DNA of 64,000 nt from Alloascoidea africana (taxonomy: Eukaryota; Ascomycota; Alloascoideomycetes; Alloascoideales; Alloascoideaceae), in contig JAKTTT010000068.1 in assembly GCA_030581615.1 (NCBI GenBank), positions 54,049-118,048 on the forward strand, read 5' to 3'. The translations under genes and the position numbers were made by a program. Below are positions 10,378 through 21,402 of this stretch, in pieces. Under the pieces are notes generated by a model. It made no database searches and had not been told where the DNA came from. It worked only from the letters and a program-made list of their open reading frames with translations. The stretch's first letter is position 1. Each line of letters opens with the position of its first letter.

Positions 10378-11751
10378 TGACTGAGAAAATTTTTATTCAA
10401 TTCTCATCTGATATGCTCAGCAAAGAAAAAGAAAAAAATAATCCCCAGGTTTTGGCAATTTGAGGTAAGGAGCTATACATTCTCTTTTCATATTCCTCAA
10501 GAGTTTTTATCTGTTTTTCTGCTGCCTATTTATTTCTCAAAAAAATTTCGTTGATTAAATTTATATCTTGAAAGCCATGGTAAAGTCCAGTTTTGTTTTT
10601 GCTTTTATCTTGCTATTTTTTACAAAGAACATGGCTCAATGCAGCAGTTTCTTATGGTTTTTTCGTCTTTTTTTATCATCTTTAGAGTTTTGGGACCGTT
10701 CAACTAGTCCTCGTTTGGGTTTTTATTACATCTACGTCTGTTGATATAAACTTGCAACTTCTTTTTGCGCTTTTTCTGTCGTCTATTTTGTTTTTTTATT
10801 CAGAGGAATAAGCGAATGCTACTCTATCGTTTTTCCCATTCCTTTGCTTTCATTTCTTAAAAAGATACTTGCCTAAAAAAAGAGAAATGTTATATTTGTT
10901 TGTTTTTCAAGAACTATCTATGAATATGAGGGTTTTTTTATATGTTGAAGATGAGAATCTATTTCCTTTTTTTTCATTTTTGTTACCAAAATATCTATTC
11001 TGTTCATTTTTTTTTTTGTTTTCGTTTTCGTTCTTGTTACATTTTCGTCATTGATATCGTTGAGTCTAATATCTGCTTCACATATCCTTTCTTAAGGTTA
11101 TATAACTCTACTTGCTCTATGAACCAGGAAAAAAAAAATTCAAAAAATTAGATTGGATTGAATCATATTCCATCTTATTTGCTTTTAACCTATTATAAAT
11201 TACCTTACAGTTTTTGCAATCTTCTTTTTTCAATTACTTTAGTCGCTATATATCCAAGTCGCCCTCGTTTTTATCTCATACATCGTTTATCAGTGATTTT
11301 TATTTTTACAGTGTGAGAATGTTTTGAAATGATGGTTATGTTTTTATCTATAATACGGTTGTGAGAGGTCTTTGATCCTCTACTGTTCTTTTATCTTGTT
11401 TCTTTGTGTTAGTTGAACACTTCAACTGTTTTTCAAGTTGTAAGGGGTCAAGAAGGAAACTTGATTGGGGATGTTGGAGGACATGAAGTCTTAATCCTAC
11501 CCTACACATTAAAAGATCGCATTTTTATATTTACTGCCTTTGAATCAGTCTATGGTGACCTATTTATATAAGTACCAATACGCATGCAGTGAAAGAATAT
11601 ATTTACCAAATCAAAGAATGATTTTGCAAACCAGTAACTTTTATTTGTCTACTTAAAGTAGATGCTTTAGATTATGTACAAGCATGAATGCAAACGAAAT
11701 CAAATGAACAAAATCAAAATTTAAGATCCAAACCAACCAAAACAAAAATCA
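10378..11751. other. Convergent intergenic stretch
   Basis: 1.37 kb between the cyclin (+) and the F-box/WD40 gene (-). Very T-rich with many T6-T9 runs on the + strand, as expected for long 3'UTR and terminator sequence. The two overlapping ORFs at 10869-11151 are just T-rich (Phe-rich) noise. Confidence 0.6.
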
Positions 11752-13593
11752 TTAAAACAAGTTTTGCAACCCAAATAAGGAAGACTGTGAAGCGTTTCTT
11801 CGCTTCGAGCCAGAGAGTTCTTCAAGAGATGAAGGCATAAAAGAGACAATGGTCAGTTTCAAAATGTTCTGCTTGTTTTGTGTGAACAGAATGATACTGT
11901 CATCTTGAATTTTGGAAAACCAAATCTTGTTGAGGGCATCTTCCTCTTCACCGTCCAGTTCAAGCTGCTCATCTCTGTAGCTTTGGTATTCGTAGCCATA
12001 ATCATAGGAAGATGGAAAATCCTGTTGTGTCCTTGGAAGGCCAAACCCAAAGTTGTATTTGCTATCATGAACTCCCAGAGTCATTGCTGCATCGATTGAG
12101 TCTGTGTGGAAGGTTTTCTCTCGTTCCTGTCTTCCAGACTCCAAGATTGAAGACTTGAGCTTCCGTCCGGTGGAAATGCGCCACAGTGAAAGCTTGTTGG
12201 CTTCGTTCTTGGCCAAAAGAATATCCTTTGAGAGATCTACATTAATGATCTCATGATCTGGGAAGAGTGACATGTGTAGAGAGCGCGAAGAGCTTGGACG
12301 ATGATGGTGGTGGTGGTGATGACGATGACGATGACCACTTCTCTTGCTCTTCAATGAAGAAACGTTCCCGTTCAAATCCCAAACATGTAGAAATCCACAG
12401 GTTCCCAAGCATGAAAGTTTGCCATTTTCAAAACGATATGTGTTGGGAAGAATATCTGTTGACTCATGTAGGATCATAGTAGATTCCAGTTTCCTCTCAG
12501 CATCCTCGAAAACAGACCAGATCTTTATCTCTCCACTGAAAGAGATCTTTGCAACCTTGTCATTTTCGACAAGAACCGAATGGACCATATCGTCAGATCC
12601 TTCTTCTAGAGTGTGTAAAACCTCTCCGGTATTAATGTCCCATAGTTTGCAGCGACCATCATAGCCACCTGTAACGAGCCAGTTTCCAGTGGCATCAAAG
12701 CACCTGACGGACTCTTCGTTATCCCTGTTTATCACAGCAATCGGAAATATCTCGTCAGTGCCGTTCCGTGGAAGCTGTTCCAAGTTCCAAACTTTGATCG
12801 TCTGGTCTGCAGAGAGGCTTATTGCGAGCTGCGAATCGCGTATTGATTGAATACTTGTAATTTTGGACTCATGAGCCGGGATGGAGGTCACAGCTTTGCC
12901 TGTCTTCAAATCCCAAGCTCGAATCCATCCTTGTTCAAAAGTGTTGGACAAAAGTATATCATTGCAAATGCACATCTGGTACTGGCCCAAGTCTTTAAAG
13001 CTGTCTCTCAACAGGTGAAGCAAAGAGCCATCGGTGGAGAGCACATGGATGGCATGCTCGTGTCCAATAGCACCAGCGGTTTCTCGCGAACTGCCCGGTC
13101 GGACGGGACGGTACTGTTTTTCAAGTAACGGAACCACAACGTACTTTTCAGAAACAACTGGTTTCAGAGAGCCCGCCATCGTGCAATCATGGAAGCTGAA
13201 ACAGGACTGTTGGTGGCATTTGGCGTGCTTCCATGACTTGGCAAGGCATTTGTTGAACTTGAGCTGTTCCCTGTGCAGCGGCCGACGCTCTCGTTCCAAT
13301 ACCTCTCCAATCCTATCGTAGGAGTTTACATCCATCTGGTCCATAAACTGGACAAAGCTTGGTGACAAGTCTGTGGTTCTGCCACTTGAAGCTCTGCCAG
13401 GGTTCTTGCTCGCCTCGGCCCTTGCACACTGTGCTTGCCATGGCTCGTCATCTTGAGCCAGTGAGTTCCAACTCCTGCTAACAAGAGATGCATTTAACAA
13501 CGTTTTGGGGTCAGTGAGCTCTGAAAAGATTTGGAGACTGACTTCGGGAGGAAAAAACGCCACAGGATCCCTTCTGATTTCTGTTTCCGTCAT
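11752..13593 (-). CDS. F-box and WD40-repeat protein, 613 aa
   Basis: Probable substrate receptor of an SCF ubiquitin ligase. An F-box lies at about residues 10-50 (AFFPPEVSLQIFSELTDPKT, then SLVSRSWNSLA), then WD40 repeats from about 165 with clear cores such as SLSADQTIKVWNL, TGGYDGRCKLWDI and FSGEIKIWSV. A His-rich insertion (HRHRHHHHHHHR) and an acidic stretch follow. The order F-box then WD40 is that of Cdc4, Met30 and Ufo1; I cannot choose among them, so no symbol is given. The open frame extends 70 codons upstream, but the start is set at MTETEIRRDP (ATG 13593): the extension reads through the leader, and a TATATAA box at about 13701-13710 sits roughly 110 bp upstream of this ATG. Confidence 0.85.
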   Translation of the reverse strand: MTETEIRRDPVAFFPPEVSLQIFSELTDPKTLLNASLVSRSWNSLAQDDEPWQAQCARAEASKNPGRASSGRTTDLSPSFVQFMDQMDVNSYDRIGEVLERERRPLHREQLKFNKCLAKSWKHAKCHQQSCFSFHDCTMAGSLKPVVSEKYVVVPLLEKQYRPVRPGSSRETAGAIGHEHAIHVLSTDGSLLHLLRDSFKDLGQYQMCICNDILLSNTFEQGWIRAWDLKTGKAVTSIPAHESKITSIQSIRDSQLAISLSADQTIKVWNLEQLPRNGTDEIFPIAVINRDNEESVRCFDATGNWLVTGGYDGRCKLWDINTGEVLHTLEEGSDDMVHSVLVENDKVAKISFSGEIKIWSVFEDAERKLESTMILHESTDILPNTYRFENGKLSCLGTCGFLHVWDLNGNVSSLKSKRSGHRHRHHHHHHHRPSSSRSLHMSLFPDHEIINVDLSKDILLAKNEANKLSLWRISTGRKLKSSILESGRQEREKTFHTDSIDAAMTLGVHDSKYNFGFGLPRTQQDFPSSYDYGYEYQSYRDEQLELDGEEEDALNKIWFSKIQDDSIILFTQNKQNILKLTIVSFMPSSLEELSGSKRRNASQSSLFGLQNLF

Positions 13594-16500
13594 CGTGGTA
13601 TATATATGGGTATAATAGTGTGTGAACAGGGGAGGAGGTGTCAAGCACAGGCGGTCTCTTGTTTTACCTGTTTTTGAGAAAGGAATGGCGAGGAGCAGGA
13701 GTATATATAAATGTTTTCGAAAGGAGGGGCGGTTTGAATATTTGTGTCCATGGCTTAAGTAATTCGGATGGATAGAGAAAAAGAAACAGAGACAGAAGCG
13801 CAATTCGGAGCAAACAGTTCCTTATCATTTTCACGCTTTCTCATCTCGGAGCTGCAATAGGAGACGCTGCACTTTTCAGATCCAGCCGCAGTGCCAATTC
13901 TGAACTTTAGCACCTGGCAAAATTGCACGGAAGGCCTCGTGAGCGAGAACACTTGTCCCAGTGAGGCATCTGGGTCTCCATGAGAACGCGGAATAGAATT
14001 AAATTGCATGCGTAGCTTATCTCAGTTAGGCTGCAGTGCTCAGATCCGAGATCCTTTTTTCGTGCCTCCTGGGCCCTTTGGCAAGATTCGAGCGCCGTTA
14101 ATATTAAATACTGCGTCTGTGTATGTTCCAACTGTTTTTCCTTCTCTTCGTTCGGATTGCCGGAGCGTGGGCAGAATCGGGCAGCGCCATAGGGTCGGGC
14201 TGCTCCTGGTGTAGACCATAAATTTTTGCCCTGTGCTTCTGGTTAGTCCGGATCTGCTGCCCAGTTAAAACGATTCTCCAGATCGCAACTGGGAAGGAGG
14301 TCTCAGACGTTGTGCTGGAGAATCGGTATCAACATCAGGCTTCCCAACACAAGGCGTCCTCTATGCTCTTCAACATGCACTGCTATGGAAGGAGAAGAGT
14401 CCACCAGAGAAGGGAACTAAAGAAATTGGACCCTCTAAGGAGGACACCATCCCGCATGAGTGACGCTCGGGCTTCTTAAAGGGGCAATGGACATGCAAAG
14501 TCACTGCATCGTAAAACCCTAAACGGCAGTTTGCGCCTCTGAAATGCCCACATGTGGCCAACACCTATGCATCTGCCTTAAATAGACTGTGTGCAGATGG
14601 TGAATCCGAGACAAAAATATGGAAGCTGGCTATGGCTTGCCACAGTGGCGGAGATGACCCTGGTAACAAACTGGGTCACAATAGAAGTATCCAGATTCTA
14701 GGGACCTTACTCTATTGTGTTAGGTATACACGTTTAGCGTCCTCTTCATGGCTGTGGAAATGTGAAGTTTTGCTAGGATTATTTCTCGAATTATTTGTTC
14801 AGAAATTCACCGCCGTCTTTAGAACCTTGCATGGATTCAATTCTGTGTAATTTGACATCTTCAGAATATGCGGATCAGGCGGTTGGTAAAATATGTAAGC
14901 GTGACGATGATAAATAGTCCTATCTATTTGGCACACTAAAAGGGCCGCCTGGACAAGAAAGATGGTGATGCCATGGCCTTATTGTCAAAATAACCGGAAA
15001 TTATGTTTGCCTTTTGAAAAGATGTATGCATCTAACACAGTTCCGTAGCACTGCTAGCTCTCTGAACCAAGGGAAGTATCCGGAATTGAGAATTCGTTAC
15101 CGAAAGAAACATCCACTTCCTTGCTTTTCTTACTGCGAGCTGGGCATGTCTATAACCTCTAAATATTTCGCTCGTGCAGGCTTCCTAAACCAGAATTGGA
15201 AATGATTTGGGTCAATCCCTACGTACGGATGATCCAAATTGCCTTCCCAAAAGAAAATCATGGTTCTTTTGACATTTGCGTTTGATGGGAGGACTGTAGT
15301 TGATCCGTTTTCTCAGATACAACAAAAAATTATTTTCTTCTGTCTTGCAAATGCGGGGATTGTGTGGCTCAAGCTGTTCAAGCGCAAATATGGAGTTCGG
15401 TTTCGAACTTTTTTATAGTGCTATCTTTTGGAGAGTGGCTCAAATAGATTTTTTTGAAATCGTTCTCAGCGGATCAAGGTGGTTTAATACTTGGAGAGTC
15501 TAGATATATGATAAACCCAAAGAGATGAAATATCTTGGTTGAATCTGAAGAGTTTTCAATATTCAATTGTTTTTCTACTTATAGGCGACCAGAAACCTTG
15601 ACGATCTGAAAATTTATGTTAATCTTTTGCTCATCTTGACATAAATGTTGCTGTTAAAAAGTTCAGATGTTTGATTAGATTTTGGTGGATACACTGCTCC
15701 AGCGAAAACAAAGCACCTTTGATCTCAACACCTACTTTCCGCCGTATGTTCCCAGTATAGGCCTAATTAACTAATCTCTTGCCTCATTTTCAGTAGCCTT
15801 CATTACTTCCAGCTAATGATAACCATTTCATTTGCTACTTTGTAAAGCGATATTATTGCTTTGGTTTCGCAAAGCGTCCTTTATGTCAAGAAAGAAGAAG
15901 CAGTACGATTGTTATCAGTCTAAATCGTGTCACGTTAACACTTCTAGTTAGACATGGTAATTTCCAGTTACCCACAAACATAATTACCATTTCCTTCTTA
16001 ACTAGGTGCTTTTGTGCTGGATTCTAAGGTTCTCTATACTGAGGGTCTGTTCCTGAGGTTTTGTGATGACTTGCGAGAGATGTTATTGGTTGTAGAGCAA
16101 ACATCAAAAATCAACCCGTCTTACAAAGGGCAATCCTTCAAAGATTTTCAGCTCGCTATCCTTCAATGCTTGGGCCTTGGTGTTGTATAAGCTTCCAATA
16201 GAATCGCTTTTTCCGCTTACACTTTATTCTCAACGTCCTTGAGGTTGCAAGACACCTCTGCTCATAGTAGACGTCTCGCCCTTTAAAAATTTAAACTCAC
16301 AACTAATCAAGTTATCGACCCTTGGTTCGATCTGATTAGGTCTCAATTTTAAAGAAAGTCATTTGGACTAAAGCATAAAAATAAAAGAGGCAAAACTAAA
16401 GTGTAGAAGAGATAAGTATGAAAAAACTACCTTATGTAATTATACAAACAAGAAACAAAATGATTAAATGCGCTTAAATTTTTTTCATCTTACTAGTAGT

Positions 16501-17179
16501 CTATACCGAATGTTAATGGAATGGTCATTCTTCTAGCTATTGAAGATGTCAGAAATAGGATAACATCAACCCTTCTGAGGGGAAGCTCTTTCTGGGCCCT
16601 AATTAGAAAAGACACAAATAGATCTAGTTTTATCTTCAATAAAAGATTATCGGTCAAGTCTATTCTTTCACCACTCTCACAGAAGACACTCAACTCATCA
16701 ACTCATCAACTCATCAACCCAGTAAGAACTTACAATGTTGCCATATAAACTAGAGCCTTCATGCTTACTTGTCCTTTCTTGATTAGATTGCTTATTTATC
16801 AAGACATTTCATTCTTATTCAATATATGATAGGGAATTTGGAAAACAACTTACAAAATTGACAAACCGTTGATCATGTCAAGGGAAAATTGAACGACAGA
16901 ATAGATTGACTGTCTTCCTCTTTCTACCAATAGTTATTCTAAAAGTTTGAACTTTATCTACTACTTTCTGCACATGGTGCACCGATATCACTATCATCGT
17001 TTAGTTTTAATTTGGAATTTTTATTCATTCAATAGTATTTGGAAAACTCCAACTAGTACCAAACGTAGCATAGTTTATCCAAGCTTCGAACTCAGGATAA
17101 GAATTCTTTAAAGGACTCTAATAATTCCCATCTTCCATATATTGTTGGAAACATTCATTTCCATATACTCGGATTCCTC
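13594..17179. other. Gene-poor region, 3.6 kb
   Basis: No ORF above about 100 codons and none with a recognisable domain. It includes the F-box gene promoter (TATATAA at about 13701-13710) and an 8-bp tandem repeat (CAACTCAT, three copies, 16690-16717). I looked for tRNA B-box sequences; the closest (GGTTCGATCTG at 16324) has no matching A-box or arms. I see no gene here. Confidence 0.5.
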
Positions 17180-17633
17180 TTAACGCTTTGATTCTTCAAC
17201 CTTTTCTTGACCCTTTCCTAGAGCATCAGAAACATAGTTCTTCGCTGTGTTCAAGTACTCTGTTGCTGTATCTCTGGCTTCCGCCAAGTACTCAGATGTA
17301 GTCTCATTAAGACTCTTTCCCTTATCCTCTGCAACATTGCTGGCATTATTAAACTGTTTCTTTGACTCGTCAGCGGCTGCCTGGTAATTCTTTTTAGATG
17401 CATCAGCTGCATCTTCTAGATTCTTTTTGGACTGGTCTGCAATGTTTTGAAGTCCCTTCTTGGACTCATCAGCATATTCAGAGACAGTGTCTTTTGTTCT
17501 GTCTATAGCGCTCCTCTGAGTTCCTGGAGTGTACTCATCAACTTTCTTGGAAACTTTCTGGTTCACTAGTTTTGTTTTGTTAGGAGGCTTCTTCTAGCAC
17601 TGGCAATTGAGGCAGGTACTCACAATCCGACAT
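17180..17633 (-). CDS. HSP12/LEA-like stress protein with 11-residue repeats, 131 aa, two exons
   Basis: Exon 1 is 17633-17624 (10 nt) and exon 2 17565-17180; the 58-nt intron has donor GTGAGT, branch TCCTAAC and acceptor TAG. Spliced, the protein starts MSDLNQKVSKKV. It is highly charged, lacks Cys and Trp, and carries four consecutive 11-residue repeats of the type ADxSKKxxxxA (ADESKKGLQNI, ADQSKKNLEDA and so on), then a helical C-terminus with EYLNTAKNYVSDALGKGQEK. This is the pattern of group-3 LEA proteins, and the MSD start and tail recall yeast Hsp12. Such proteins are unfolded in solution and form amphipathic helices on membranes or during drying. The ORF without splicing has no ATG start, which supports the intron. 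Function is inferred from composition only. Confidence 0.75.
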
Positions 17634-18724
17634 TTTTATGCTAACAATGAAAAACTAGACAGATGGGTTTTAAAAATATTGGAAACTTTCGGAAATTGAC
17701 CTCTTTAAATGCTTCTCAGTTTGAATTGATGAGTTGAGCAACAGTAACAATAGTACACTTTGAAGGTCACTCAGAGCAAACGTCATGATTCTAGAACAAT
17801 CTCTATTCCTTGTTGGTTATTCAATGTTGCTCTTTAGACTTGGTAGCAATAATCTGCTTCAATTGGAAGAATAAGGAAGGCATCGGGTCATATTCGTTAA
17901 TTGGACACAAGTATTTTGATGAAGCCCATTTAGACTATCGATGATGACAGATAAACGTTATTTGGCGGGATACCGGGTATTAACTTTATCTTTCTCCTCC
18001 TTTACCTCATCTCATTCACATTATGTGAAAGTTTGTTTTAAATAGGCCAAACTCTTCTAGTATATCTAAAATCTGGAGAGCGTTTTTTTTTCATAGCAAT
18101 AACAGTCATTGTCTTCCGGCTGTAAAATGTAAACATTTGACACCTGAAAGCTCCAAGCCAAGTGCATTTGGACACTTTGTACTAGTCCCTAACGACTATG
18201 TTAGTCCATTCTGATAGCAATCATGTAGAATAATAGGTTACAAGGTTTTACAACTTGAACTACCAAGCAAACTCTTCTAAACTATGAGAAATGGGGACAC
18301 CCTTTAATGTTTTTGAGTTTGACATGTTTTTTTGTCCAGTAGCTAACAAAAACATCAATGGTAATAAGAAGTCGTGGAACAATTCATTCTGCCAGACATG
18401 ATGACGAAATGGGAACTATCCATTTTTAACTTGGGTCTCACAGCGGCTAGTGTGTTCTCCACAAAACTAAAGTCATCTTCTTGTTGCTCCCCCAATGAGT
18501 GGCGCACCTAGGCTTTGCTTGCTTTCATTGATCCATATCCTCGCATTGATCTGCGAGAGTAAGCACGAGAACAAGGCAAATCCAATTCGCATAATTGCCA
18601 AAGTTGGAAGGCATCATCCATGTGTGAGAGTTTATGACAACGGCCTTCCAGAATAGATATTCCCAGCATCTACATCTCATGGAATCTTCCACCATGCGCA
18701 TTGTAAAGCATTACGTTTCGTTTA
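17634..18724. other. Intergenic, no gene seen
   Basis: 1.1 kb upstream of the HSP12-like gene. AT-rich, no ORF with content. No STRE (AGGGG/CCCCT) stands out within the first 500 bp. Confidence 0.5.
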
Positions 18725-18967
18725 GTGCAGATCTACCTTCGATCCATTTCGATGACGCCAGAAAAGGCTGTTCTACTCCAATTGAGCAATGATTTGATCG
18801 CTTACCACATGGAAAGGCGCGGAGGTGTGGTGGGTCTTGCTTTACCATATGAATTAATGCCATGCCATTGGTTAGAAGATTCTCACGATATTCTTCATTT
18901 CGATCTTCAGAGAATGGATGACAGAAAAACCACTATCGACGGTCCTCTCTACGAATTGTTTAGATAG
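18725..18967 (+). CDS. Unidentified small ORF, possibly a gene fragment
   Basis: An 80-codon ORF (first ATG MTPEKAVLL at 18755) with globular-looking content (GGVVGLALPYELMPCHWLED, then DSHDILHFDLQRMDD). It ends at TAG 18965-18967. Only 8 nt later a second ORF begins (ATG 18976, MTSLFYLALADLANKEPELI) and reads through RDVAVIVRRLKPNA to a GTGAGT donor-like site at 19096. The two could be parts of one decayed gene, or exons whose partners I cannot find. No family was recognised. Confidence 0.25.
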   Translation: MQIYLRSISMTPEKAVLLQLSNDLIAYHMERRGGVVGLALPYELMPCHWLEDSHDILHFDLQRMDDRKTTIDGPLYELFR

Positions 18968-19540
18968 AACCAACAATGACATCCCTTTTCTATTTGGCAC
19001 TCGCTGACCTCGCGAATAAAGAACCGGAGTTGATTCGTGATGTAGCAGTTATTGTGCGTAGACTAAAGCCAAATGCAATCAACGGCGAGTTGGAGGTGAG
19101 TAACAATTTCTCTTGTTTTGACAGTTCCCTTGTACAATCATAAACTGACAGCCTTTTTGTGTTAAAGCTACCATAGTGTGAATACAGCTCTAAAGCACTC
19201 GATCAATGACACCAGATATGTACCTTAAATCCTTAAATTGTTAGCTTTTTGAGGAAGCGTCCAGTACCACCATTAAACCTTGTGGTAACAATAGATAAGG
19301 CTATCCCAGATCATTCGGTAGAATCTTTGCCCTATGAATCAGTATTCACTTTTCACTACTCCCGAGACACTCGGGAGATGCCTCTATAGAGAATACAATT
19401 CTCCACAATTACAGAATCGCGGGTGTAACAATTTGCACGTTGTTCCTATAGAAACCGATCAAAGTGTCTCAGGATCCTCAAACAGGAGGTGATAGAGGTG
19501 TTACAAGATGACACTACGTAATCACTTAGAGAAAGATTGA
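18968..19540. other. Intergenic with a second short ORF
   Basis: Contains the short reading frame at 18976-19100 noted in the previous entry, then AT-rich sequence with no recognised signal. Confidence 0.4.
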
Positions 19541-19852
19541 ATGTGGTGGGGATTCAATTCCTTATGGAAAAACAGACAATTCTCACAAACTATCGAACCG
19601 CGGTACGAATTCTCCGAGGCACTAAAAATAAATATAGAGGGATTAGAGATAATACTAGATACCGATCAACCGAGACGATTATTAGAAAGTTTAAAGCATT
19701 CAGGAAAGTGTATACAAACTTATAATGGGGCTTGGGTCAGTAGTGCTGAAGAGAACTTTTTCAAAAGTATTAGAGTGCTATCAGAGGAAGAATACCCAGA
19801 GCAGAATAGTGGGGAATACAAGAGTATCCCAACAAGACTGGATCATATTTGA
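19541..19852 (+). CDS. Hypothetical small protein, 103 aa
   Basis: ATG 19541 to TGA 19850-19852. The product starts MWWGFNSLWKNRQ and has a balanced, amphipathic composition (KINIEGLEIILDTDQPRRLLESLKHSG, here shortened), a central GAWVSSAEENFFKS and an acidic/Pro tail. It looks more like a genuine protein than the neighbouring noise ORFs. No domain, signal peptide or membrane segment was recognised. It stands alone in a gene-poor region, so it may be a small orphan gene. Confidence 0.4.
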   Translation: MWWGFNSLWKNRQFSQTIEPRYEFSEALKINIEGLEIILDTDQPRRLLESLKHSGKCIQTYNGAWVSSAEENFFKSIRVLSEEEYPEQNSGEYKSIPTRLDHI

Positions 19853-21402
19853 ATGATTTCAAGTCAGTCAATTTATTAGTTAGAGTCATGGACGGTTAGA
19901 TTGCCGTTCCTTCAGGTTAAGAGCTATCCTGTGTAGAATGGATCACAATTTTTGAGCTTTTGAGAATGGAGAATGCACAATGGCCAGCTCCAGTTTTATC
20001 CTTCTATACAGAATCTCAAAGAGACAGTGTAAACAGCGTCCACCTGTGAATCGACAGTTAGGAAGAAAGCTCCTCAGACTAGAAAATATACAGAAGAAGA
20101 AAGAGGAAACGCTCGAAGTGTCTGGTAAAAAGCACTAACAGTTTCGATCTATGTTTGTACTTCGGGAACTGTAAAGGCAGGTTATATATTAGGGAAGCCC
20201 TAGTTTTGGCACCTTAGAACTCCTACTACATTAAGCCAATCCTAGTAGCCATAAAAATGTCAGTCTGCAGTTCCGTTCTAGCTTGCGCACACCTCTTGAC
20301 CAATACCAGTTCTGATATGTACACTGGGAGATCATTTGATAACGCATAGCTCAAAAGGCCAGGAAACATCCCATCAAGGTCCAAATTGATTAGTTCCTGG
20401 AAACTTCCTTCCTAAGATTGAATTAATCTTAAAACCAGCATATGTGTACACAGAGAACCCTACGTTGCTTCCAAGAACGGATTTAAAATGCCATTGGAGG
20501 GGTTGATTTTTGGAAATTGGACGAGGGAGCCGTCCCTGAAATGATCTAATGATAATAGGAAAGGTTACAGATCGATTGATGGGGACTAAATAAAGCGAAA
20601 TGCAGAGCAGCCAACGAGGTCTGATTGATAGGAAAAACTTGTTCATTTCGCCCAAGATTGGGAACATGTTAAAGCGTTCACTGTTTGACTGGGGGTTGGA
20701 ATAGTTTGATTTTGTGCTGATTCATTTTCTAATTGCGCTGGCAAAAATCGACCCAATATCAGCTTGTTATCTTCTAGAAGTCTACAAAGATATTGGGGGC
20801 AGTGGGTCTTACAGAACATCTCTTGGTTGAATCAAATCCGCGAAGCATGGACGTTTGGACCCAAAAAGTTACCTTGAACAATTCACAGGGCTATTCAGAA
20901 ATAAAACCTGGACATTTTCCACTTCTTGCGACCAAAGCTCATCGGCATTGCTCAGAAGAACAGCATTTCCGTACTCGTGATTTGGCTCAGTGCTTGGTGA
21001 TTAGATCAGACTTATCCAGGTACACAACGCCAGTCTCGAACCCCTTTCCAGGTCGTGCTCCGCCATACAGAGGAACATTGCCGTGGCTCCAACTCCAGTT
21101 GCCAAAAGTGACACCGTACCAACTAGCCTGACTAAGGCTTTGATCTCACTAACCGCAGTCCATGCGCCAAAATCTGGGGTTCAGAGCCAAGATCACGAGT
21201 GTACGGGTGTATCCATAATAGGTAATTTCCACATTCGGACACGACGCGTAGCTTTCGCGTCGCTGCCGTTTTGGGAAGGCGGAATGGACAAAAATTTTCC
21301 TTTTTGTGTCACACCCGTACACCACAATACCAGCGTACTGAAGCACTCCCACATTCACAATTCAAAATCAACAACATCGCGATTTAAAACAGCGGTCCGG
21401 AT
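19853..21402. other. Intergenic, 1.55 kb, no supported gene
   Basis: Minus ORF 20374-20667 and plus ORFs 20793-21131 and 21083-21406 have no recognisable motifs. The last 300 bp are the promoter and leader of the next gene. Confidence 0.5.

Noticed and set aside
16310-16340. tRNA-like B-box GGTTCGATCTG
   Set aside because: The last bases do not fit GGTTCRANTCC, no A-box lies 30-60 bp upstream and no cloverleaf arms can be drawn.
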